This document shows, in pieces, positions 5,557-11,226 of a DNA stretch of 11,226 nt (positions within the stretch are counted from its first letter, which is position 1; every line of letters starts with the position of its first letter). Position numbers and translations under genes: made by a program. Below the pieces are notes generated by a model. The model ran no database searches. It saw nothing but the letters and a program-made list of their open reading frames with translations, and had not been told where the DNA came from. This DNA comes from Deltaproteobacteria bacterium (GTDB lineage Bacteria; SAR324; JACQKK01), in assembly GCA_029879595.1 (NCBI GenBank), contig JAOUPZ010000074.1, forward strand, positions 1-11,226. The letters are read 5' to 3'.

Positions 5557-6657
5557 ATGCGTTTATACCCCCTGCTGAAACCGCTGCTGTTCCGCACTGA
5601 TCCGGAATGGGCCCATGAAACAATTACCGCCGCGGCGGCGCGGGCAGCCTCCGTGCCGGGCGCCGGCCCGCTGATGCGCGCCCTGTTCGGCGGGGAGCAC
5701 GCCTCATTGCGTACCAGCCTGTGGGGGCTGGACTTTCCCAGCCCCCTGGGGCTGGCCGCCGGGTTCGACAAGAACGCCACCCTGCTGCCTCTGATGACCC
5801 GGCTGGGCTTCGGGCTGGTGGAGGTGGGGACGGTCACTCCCCGGCCCCAGGATGGCAATCCCCGGCCCCGGCTGTTCCGGCTGCCCCGCGATCAGGCGCT
5901 GATAAACAGGATGGGGTTCAACAACCTGGGCCTGGAGCAGCTTGCCGGCAGACTGGAGAAGTTTCGCAGGAATGCTTCTGCCGACGGGCCCCAGGTGGGG
6001 GTGAACATCGGCAAGAACTTTGACACCCCCCTGGAGAAGGCCACCGGGGATTACCTGGCCTGCCTGCGCGGGGTATATTCCCTGGCCTCCTACATTGCCG
6101 TGAACGTGTCCTCCCCCAACACCCCCGGACTGCGCCAGCTCCAGACGCGTGCGGCGCTGGAGGAAATGGTGCGGGCCCTGGTGGCCGAGCGCACCGCCCT
6201 GGTCAGCTCCGGCGCGCCACATGTGCCCATGCTGGTCAAGCTGGCTCCGGATGTATCCGGGGATGAACTGGAGGATATGGCCCGGGTGGCCGTGGAAAAT
6301 GGCCTGGAGGGACTTATCGCCACCAACACCACCATCGCCAGGGAGGGCCTGCGCGATGCGAACGCCGGGCAGCAGGGTGGTCTCAGCGGACGGCCCCTGC
6401 ACCACCGGGCGCTGGAAACCGTGGCCGCGCTGCACAGGCTGGCCGGAGACAGGCTGGTCATTGTGGGGGCCGGCGGGGTGTTCGATGCCCGGGACGCCTA
6501 TGATTTCATTCTGGCCGGGGCCTCGCTGGTGCAACTGTACACTGGGCTCGTCTACCGGGGACCGGGGCTGCCAGGGCGCATCAAGCGCGGGCTGGCCGGG
6601 TTCCTGGAAAGGGACGGCTTCGCCTCCGTGTCCCAGGCCGTGGGGCGGGGCGGCTGA
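5557..6657 (+). CDS. pyrD: Dihydroorotate dehydrogenase (quinone), class 2
   Basis: PyrD oxidises dihydroorotate to orotate in pyrimidine synthesis, passing electrons through FMN to membrane quinone. The 366 residues match class 2 enzymes in length and layout. The N-terminal membrane-associating helices (1-45, beginning MRLYPLLKPLLFRTDPEWAHE) mark class 2. The barrel follows: LAAGFDKNA with K72; EVGTVTPRPQ (89-98); INRMGFNN (116-123); and the active-site loop N183-V-S-S186-P-N188-TPGLR, where serine at 186 is the class 2 catalytic base (class 1 uses cysteine). K228 in VKLAPD, TNTT (256-259), GGLSGRP (274-280) and the phosphate-binding GAGGV (304-308) complete the FMN site. The start agrees with family alignments, yet no Shine-Dalgarno sequence is visible before it. 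It lies 111 bp after the ccm genes and has no functional tie to them beyond the quinone pool. Confidence 0.97.
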   Translation: MRLYPLLKPLLFRTDPEWAHETITAAAARAASVPGAGPLMRALFGGEHASLRTSLWGLDFPSPLGLAAGFDKNATLLPLMTRLGFGLVEVGTVTPRPQDGNPRPRLFRLPRDQALINRMGFNNLGLEQLAGRLEKFRRNASADGPQVGVNIGKNFDTPLEKATGDYLACLRGVYSLASYIAVNVSSPNTPGLRQLQTRAALEEMVRALVAERTALVSSGAPHVPMLVKLAPDVSGDELEDMARVAVENGLEGLIATNTTIAREGLRDANAGQQGGLSGRPLHHRALETVAALHRLAGDRLVIVGAGGVFDARDAYDFILAGASLVQLYTGLVYRGPGLPGRIKRGLAGFLERDGFASVSQAVGRGG

Positions 6658-6665
6658 CGGCCCGG

Positions 6666-6712
6666 AGCCCGTGGTTGACCACATATTCCTGCTTGCATTT
6701 TTTTTACGGGCT
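6666..6712. repeat. Inverted repeat AGCCCGT/ACGGGCT enclosing a T8 run, after pyrD
   Basis: AGCCCGT (6666-6672) and ACGGGCT (6706-6712) are exact reverse complements 33 bases apart. Inside lies a second palindrome, GTGGT-TG-ACCAC (6671-6682, overlapping the outer arm by two bases), and a run of eight T (6698-6705). The T run is 15 bases past the inner palindrome, so this is not a textbook terminator. It may end pyrD transcription weakly or hold a regulator site for the efflux genes. Confidence 0.35.
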
Positions 6713-6723
6713 TGTGGTATTGT
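6693..6723 (+). promoter_or_regulatory. Weak candidate promoter for the efflux operon
   Basis: TTGCAT (6693-6698) and TATTGT (6718-6723), with a TG one base before the second box (6715-6716), could form an extended -10 promoter with a 19-base spacer. The match is poor in the -35 box and the spacing is long. It is offered because the 149-bp gap and the change of function after pyrD make a promoter here likely. Confidence 0.25.
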
Positions 6724-6806
6724 GGACCGCATATCGTTGTATTTCTTGAGATTGATTCTGGTGCTCGCCAGGCAACTGAAAGAATTATTCCCTCCGGGAG
6801 CAGGTC

Positions 6807-7946
6807 ATGCGGTTAGGAAGGAAAGATTGGCGGAAACGGCGGCTGAAGGTGCTTCAGGCGGTGTTTCTGGCGGCGCTGGTTTTCTGCTGGGCGGGTCAGG
6901 CCCTGGCCCAGAAGAAGGACGGCGACGGCAAGAAGGATTTTGGCGGTCCCTCGCTGGTGGAGGTGGCCCCCGTACGCGAAGTCAGCACCCCGCCCACCTA
7001 TGAGGCCTCAGGACTGGCCCTCCCCGTGCAGCGCAGCATCATTTCCTCGGACGTCTCGGCACGCATCCGCACCATTCACGGCCGCCTGGGAGACCAGGTG
7101 AAGACCGGCGCTGTGCTGGCGGAAATGGAGAACCCGTCCATTACCCTGGAACTGGAGGTGCTGAAGGCCCGGCTCTCCGAATCTGAGGCCGCACTGGCCA
7201 TGGCCAAACGCAAGCAGGAGCGCAACCGCGACCTGTATCGCAAGAAACTCACCAGTGCGGACCAGTATGAGGACTCTGTTTCGGGATTTAACGTGGCCCA
7301 GGCCCGCCGGGATTCCGACAAGGCCCAGGTGAACCGCCTGGAGGACCAGGTGCGCCGCATGACCATTCGCGCCCCCCAGGACGGCGAAATCGTGTCGGAA
7401 TCGCTGGAGCAGGGCCAGTGGGTTTCGCCGGCCGGCAAGCTCTATGAGATATACAGCTATGACAGGTTTGAGATTCTGCTGGGACTGCCCGGACGGCATG
7501 TGATGTCGGTGCCCGGCTCCGGCAAGGTCCAGGTGGGCTTTCCCGAAATCGGACGCGGCCTGGCCGGGGAGATTCTCGGTGTGAGCCGCAACGTGGACTC
7601 CGCCACGGGAAACTTCTCCCTGCGCGTGGGCATAGACAACCCGGAGGGGCTGCTGCTGAGCGGTCTCATGGCCCGGGTGGCCGTTCCGCTGGGCGAGCCG
7701 GTCAACCGGCTCACGGTGCCCCGGGACGCAGTGGTGCGTAAAGGAAGCCAGACCCAGGTGGTGGCGGTGGTCCAGGATGAGGCCCAGATCAGGCGGGTGG
7801 AGCTGCTGGGCAGCCTGGGGGACGATGTGCTGTTCCAGGGCGGTGGCCTGAAACCCGGGGACATTGTGGTCACCAGGGGCAATGAGGCCCTGAGGCCCGG
7901 CATGAAGGTGAAGATCAAGGACGCATCCCCCAACGGGCGGCAATGA
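6807..7946 (+). CDS. RND efflux membrane fusion protein (periplasmic adaptor, HlyD/AcrA type)
   Basis: This is the periplasmic adaptor that links the RND pump encoded next to an outer-membrane channel. The 379 residues begin with a basic stretch and a hydrophobic segment (15-30), then a likely signal peptidase site after A34 (GQALAQ). No lipobox cysteine follows the site, so it is not clearly a lipoprotein. The domains follow the family order: first half of the lipoyl domain at about 84-108 (SARIRTIHGRLGDQVKTGAVL), coiled-coil hairpin at about 110-183, second half of the lipoyl domain at 185-215 (IRAPQDGEIV...GQWVSPAGKL), a beta-barrel domain at about 220-295, and a membrane-proximal domain to the end (VPRDAVV, then GLKPGDIVVTRGNEALRPG). 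The mature N-terminus is lysine- and glycine-rich. GGGAG (6796-6800) lies six bases before the ATG. The substrate cannot be told from the sequence. Confidence 0.92.
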   Translation: MRLGRKDWRKRRLKVLQAVFLAALVFCWAGQALAQKKDGDGKKDFGGPSLVEVAPVREVSTPPTYEASGLALPVQRSIISSDVSARIRTIHGRLGDQVKTGAVLAEMENPSITLELEVLKARLSESEAALAMAKRKQERNRDLYRKKLTSADQYEDSVSGFNVAQARRDSDKAQVNRLEDQVRRMTIRAPQDGEIVSESLEQGQWVSPAGKLYEIYSYDRFEILLGLPGRHVMSVPGSGKVQVGFPEIGRGLAGEILGVSRNVDSATGNFSLRVGIDNPEGLLLSGLMARVAVPLGEPVNRLTVPRDAVVRKGSQTQVVAVVQDEAQIRRVELLGSLGDDVLFQGGGLKPGDIVVTRGNEALRPGMKVKIKDASPNGRQ

Positions 7947-7959
7947 ACAGGGATCAGCC

Positions 7960-10900
7960 ATGGGTTTGATCGAATTTTCTCTTAAAAAACCGGTGCTGGT
8001 GGGTGTGGCGGTGGTTTTCGCCATTGCAGCCGGAATCTGGTCACTGCTCAGCATTCCCATCCAGCTTACCCCGGATATCGAGCTGCCCAAGGTGACTGTG
8101 CGCACCTCCTGGCCGGGGGCCAGCCCCTATGAGATCGAGCAGGAAATTCTCATACCCCAGGAGGAGCACCTGGAGAACCTGCCCAATCTGATGGAGATTT
8201 CCAGTTCGGCCCGCACGGGATCAGGCCATGTCACCATGGAGTTCGAGATCGGCACCGATATCGACCAGTTGCTGCCCCGCATTACCATCGAGCTGAACCG
8301 GGTGGGAAACTACCCGGAAAACGTCCAGGAGCCCCGGATAATCCTTTCCGGCGAGCAGTCCAGCCCCATCATGTTCCTCCAGGTGATCACCCTGCCCGGC
8401 AACGAGAGAAACGTGCGGCACTACAGCTCGTTTCTGGAGGATTATGTGCAGCCCGAACTGGAAAAGATTTCCGGGGTTTCGGAGACCCGCATTTATGGTG
8501 GGCGCAACCCGGAACTGCAGGTGCGGTTCGACCCGGAGAAACTGACCCTGCACGGGGTGCCCATCAACGCCATCATCAACAGCCTGCGCCAGGAAAACGT
8601 CAATATCTCGGGCGGGGATTTCATCCAGGGCAAGCGGCTCTACACCATCCGCACCGTCAGCCCGTATCCCACGCCGGAGGATCTGGGGAAGATCGTGGTG
8701 AGGCATACGGACACCGGCCCGATATACCTGAAGGACGTGGCGCGGGTGGAGCTGGGATACGAGGCCCGGGGATCGTTCAACATCAGCAACTCCGGCGCGG
8801 CCATGATGATGCCCGTGTACAAGGAGCCCGGCTCCAACGTGCTGGACGTTACCGAGAGGGTGTACAAGACCCTGGGAGAGCTCAACCAGACCATCCTGCA
8901 CGAGGCCGGCCTGAAGCTGCGGGTGGTCAGCGATCCCAGCTTTTACATATACAGCGCCATAGACCTGGTGCTGCAGAACATTTATCTGGGCGGGATTCTG
9001 GCCATTCTGGCGCTGTACATCTTCCTGGGCAATCTGCGCTCCTCGCTGGTGGTGGCCTTTTCCATACCCACCTCGCTGATAATCACCTTCGTCTTTCTCA
9101 AGCTTTCCGGGCGTAACATCAACGTGATCAGCCTGGCCGGACTGGCCTTCGCCGTGGGCATGGTGATGGATGCGGCCATTGTGGTGATGGAGAATATTGA
9201 TACCTGGCGCAAGAAGGGCCAGTCGCGCTTCGATTCGCTCCTCAAGGCCACCCGGGAGGTATACGGGGCGATTCTGGCCTCCACCCTGACCACCGTGGCC
9301 GTGTTTCTGCCGGTGGTGTTCGTGGAGGATCAGGCGGGACAGTTGTTCCGGGATATCGCCCTGGCAATAGTATTCGCCATCCTGCTCAGCTTTCTGGTGT
9401 CCACCACCATCATACCGCCGGTGTACCGGCTGATCTTCGACCGACTGCAGCTGCCCTTCACCGGGGGCGAGCCCAACAAGGTGGTGCTGGAACTGAGAAG
9501 CCTTGGCGGGCGCCTTTCCGAGCGGCTGCTGGAGGTGGTGCTGTGGCTGCAAAAAGATATCCGGCGCAAGCTGGGGGTGGTGCTGGGGGGGACCCTGCTG
9601 GCGCTGGCGCTCTCCTGGCTGCTGTGGCCCAAGATGGAATACCTGCCCGGCGGCAACCGGAACTTCCTGATGACCATCATGTTTCCCCCGCCGGGCTATA
9701 ACGAGGAAGAGCTATCCGGCCTGGGCCGTGATCTCATCGAGGAACTGCGGCCCTATTTTGAGGGGGAGAAGGACGGATACCCCCGGATCGCCGATGTGTT
9801 CTTCGTGACCTTCGGGACGACGACCTTTCTGGGCACCGTGGCCGAGGACCCCAACCGGGTGAAGGAGCTGATACCGCTGGTCAACAAAATGGTGGCCACC
9901 CTGCCGGCCATCCGGGGCTTTACCAGCCAGACCTCGCTGTTTGAGCGGGGCATGGGGGCGGGGCGCTCCATTGACCTGGAGATTTACGGCGACGATATTG
10001 TGGACACCGCTTCGGTGGCCGGGGACCTGTTCCTGAAGCTACGTGAAATCATGCCGGGGGTGCAGGTGCGTCCCATGCCGTCTTTCGACCTGGCCAATCC
10101 GGAGGTGCGGATCATCCCCAACATTGAGCGCGCGGCCGCCGCCGGGATCACCACCAGCGATCTGGGGATGATCGTGGATATCTACACCGATGGGCGGAAG
10201 ATTGACGAGTTCACCCTGCCCAGCGGGCGGACCCTGGACGTAATGCTGATGAGCAGCCTGGAAAGACTGGACAGCGTGGAGGATTTTGAGAGCCGGCTGC
10301 TGCTGGGTCCCAACAACCGCAGGCTGGCCATCGGCTCGGTGGCGGAAGTGGTGGAAACCGTGGGCCCGAACCAGATCAACCACATCAACGGTGAGCGGGT
10401 GTTCAGCCTGCGGGTGCTGCCCCCTTCGGAAATCGCCCTGGAAACGGCGCTGGAGATACTGGAGCAGAAGATCATCGCCCCGGCCCGCGTGGACTACGCC
10501 CATGTGGCGGGGCTGAACTTCCGGCTGAGCGGCACCGCCGACGCCTTCACCAAGACCCGCAAGGCCCTGGAAAAGGGGTTCCTGCTGGCGGTGGCCATCA
10601 CGTTTTTGCTGCTGGTGATTCTGTTCGAGGATCTGCTCTCGCCGGTGGTCATCATGGCGGCGCTGCCCATTGCCGCCGCCGGGGGGCTGATAGCGCTCTG
10701 GCTGGTGAACCTGCTGCTGGCCGAGCAACCCCTGGACATGCTGACCATGCTGGGTTTTCTGATGATGATCGGCATCGTGGTCAACAATCCCATTCTGATC
10801 ATCAGCAAGGCCCTGACCCTGATCCGCCAGGAATCATGGCCCCTGGAGGAGGCCGTGGTGGAGGCGGTGCGCTCCCGCCTGCGTCCCATCTTCATGACCA

Positions 10901-11157
10901 CCACCACCAGTATCTTCGGCCTGATGCCCCTGGTGGTCCTGCCCGGGCCGGGGTCGGAGCTATACCGGGGGCTGGGGGCCGCCGTGCTGGGAGGGCTGGC
11001 CCTTTCCACCGTGGTGAACATGCTCTTCGTGCCCTGCCTGTTCTCGCTGTTCCAGGATGCCGAGGCCGCCCTGATGCCCAAAACCTACCGCGTGGAGCAG
11101 GAACACCGCCACGAAGCCCACAAGCTGCACGGGCCCCAGGCCGACGAGAACGACTAG
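7960..11157 (+). CDS. RND efflux transporter permease (AcrB/MMPL-superfamily type)
   Basis: This is the inner-membrane proton-driven pump of a tripartite efflux system, paired with the adaptor ending 13 bp upstream. AGGGA (7949-7953) precedes the ATG by six bases. At 1065 residues it has full family length and the duplicated layout: TM1 at about 11-31, a first periplasmic loop (40-335, with IPIQLTPDIELP and the WPGASPYEIE segment), TM2-6 (338-490), TM7 (538-556), a second periplasmic loop (560-870) and TM8-12 (872-1030). In TM4, GMVMDAAIVVMEN keeps one acidic residue, D404, where AcrB has two aspartates. In TM10, GIVVNNPILII has N942 and N943, where AcrB has K940 and N941. TTTTSIFGLMPL (980-991) is a conserved element. 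The tail has four histidines within 1049-1057. It may export hydrophobic or toxic compounds. The single Asp also occurs in metal-efflux members, but no metal-site motif was recognised. Confidence 0.94.
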   Translation: MGLIEFSLKKPVLVGVAVVFAIAAGIWSLLSIPIQLTPDIELPKVTVRTSWPGASPYEIEQEILIPQEEHLENLPNLMEISSSARTGSGHVTMEFEIGTDIDQLLPRITIELNRVGNYPENVQEPRIILSGEQSSPIMFLQVITLPGNERNVRHYSSFLEDYVQPELEKISGVSETRIYGGRNPELQVRFDPEKLTLHGVPINAIINSLRQENVNISGGDFIQGKRLYTIRTVSPYPTPEDLGKIVVRHTDTGPIYLKDVARVELGYEARGSFNISNSGAAMMMPVYKEPGSNVLDVTERVYKTLGELNQTILHEAGLKLRVVSDPSFYIYSAIDLVLQNIYLGGILAILALYIFLGNLRSSLVVAFSIPTSLIITFVFLKLSGRNINVISLAGLAFAVGMVMDAAIVVMENIDTWRKKGQSRFDSLLKATREVYGAILASTLTTVAVFLPVVFVEDQAGQLFRDIALAIVFAILLSFLVSTTIIPPVYRLIFDRLQLPFTGGEPNKVVLELRSLGGRLSERLLEVVLWLQKDIRRKLGVVLGGTLLALALSWLLWPKMEYLPGGNRNFLMTIMFPPPGYNEEELSGLGRDLIEELRPYFEGEKDGYPRIADVFFVTFGTTTFLGTVAEDPNRVKELIPLVNKMVATLPAIRGFTSQTSLFERGMGAGRSIDLEIYGDDIVDTASVAGDLFLKLREIMPGVQVRPMPSFDLANPEVRIIPNIERAAAAGITTSDLGMIVDIYTDGRKIDEFTLPSGRTLDVMLMSSLERLDSVEDFESRLLLGPNNRRLAIGSVAEVVETVGPNQINHINGERVFSLRVLPPSEIALETALEILEQKIIAPARVDYAHVAGLNFRLSGTADAFTKTRKALEKGFLLAVAITFLLLVILFEDLLSPVVIMAALPIAAAGGLIALWLVNLLLAEQPLDMLTMLGFLMMIGIVVNNPILIISKALTLIRQESWPLEEAVVEAVRSRLRPIFMTTTTSIFGLMPLVVLPGPGSELYRGLGAAVLGGLALSTVVNMLFVPCLFSLFQDAEAALMPKTYRVEQEHRHEAHKLHGPQADEND

Positions 11158-11170
11158 GCAGGCTGGCGGT

Positions 11171-11213
11171 GTGCCCCCCTCACCCCGCCCTCTCCCATAA
11201 ATGGGCGAGTGGC
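11171..11213. repeat. C-rich stretch and imperfect hairpin after the efflux operon
   Basis: After the RND stop codon comes a C-rich segment (11174-11190) leading into GCC-CTCTCCCAT (11187-11198), a two-base AA loop, and ATGGGCGAG-T-GGC (11201-11213). The arms pair over about 11 positions with one T:C mismatch and one bulged T. No T run follows before the window ends, so an intrinsic terminator is not clear. The CCCTCACCCC...CCCTCTCCC style resembles dispersed intergenic repeats known in several proteobacterial genomes. Confidence 0.4.
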
Positions 11214-11226
11214 AAACAGCCCAAAG

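Noticed and set aside
6671..6705. Intrinsic terminator for pyrD from GTGGTTGACCAC plus T8
   Set aside because: The T run begins 15 bases after the short palindrome, too far for a standard terminator, and the stem has only a two-base loop.
6149..7003. Second + strand frame overlapping the end of pyrD and the start of the adaptor gene
   Set aside because: Trp/Pro/Gly-rich frame-shifted shadow of pyrD. Both overlapped genes are intact in their own frames.
8221..9552. Minus-strand open frame of 443 codons opposite the RND permease
   Set aside because: Same His/Gln-rich shadow pattern, with no domain recognised. The + strand gene is unambiguous.
1..11226. CRISPR array, tRNA, rRNA, insertion sequence or attachment site
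   Set aside because: No regularly spaced repeats, no cloverleaf or rRNA-like sequence, no transposase or integrase frame and no flanking target duplications were seen.

Overview
The window reads as one strand of genes, all on the + strand. It comes from a high-GC Gram-negative bacterium: it has periplasmic System I (Ccm) cytochrome c maturation, a membrane-linked class 2 dihydroorotate dehydrogenase and an RND transporter. Protein style and gene content suggest a proteobacterium or a deltaproteobacterium-like lineage. The sequence alone does not fix the taxon.

Positions 1 to about 5445 form a cytochrome c maturation cluster: the tail of a probable ccmA (ABC ATPase of the heme exporter), then ccmC, ccmE, ccmF, ccmG, ccmH and a 90-residue membrane protein that looks like the N-terminal half of CcmI. 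CcmC loads heme onto the heme chaperone CcmE. CcmF, with CcmH and CcmI, attaches heme to apocytochrome thiols, which CcmG and CcmH keep reduced. The heme-handling and redox residues expected of each family are all visible. No ccmB lies between the ccmA tail and ccmC, no ccmD could be found, and the CcmI-like protein lacks the periplasmic TPR domain. A 403-bp stretch without a gene separates ccmC from ccmE and holds short palindromes.

Positions 5557-6657 hold pyrD, the quinone-linked step of pyrimidine synthesis. It is preceded by a GC-rich nested inverted repeat and has no visible Shine-Dalgarno sequence.

Positions 6807-11157 hold a two-gene efflux unit: a periplasmic membrane fusion protein, then a 1065-residue RND permease 13 bp later. 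No outer-membrane channel gene is in the window. The last 69 bp contain a C-rich stretch and an imperfect hairpin that may mark the operon end or a dispersed repeat.

I found no clearly new system. The points most worth a second look are the CcmI-like protein reduced to its membrane and helical segment, the missing ccmB/ccmD with the long ccmC-ccmE gap, and the altered proton-relay residues of the RND pump.
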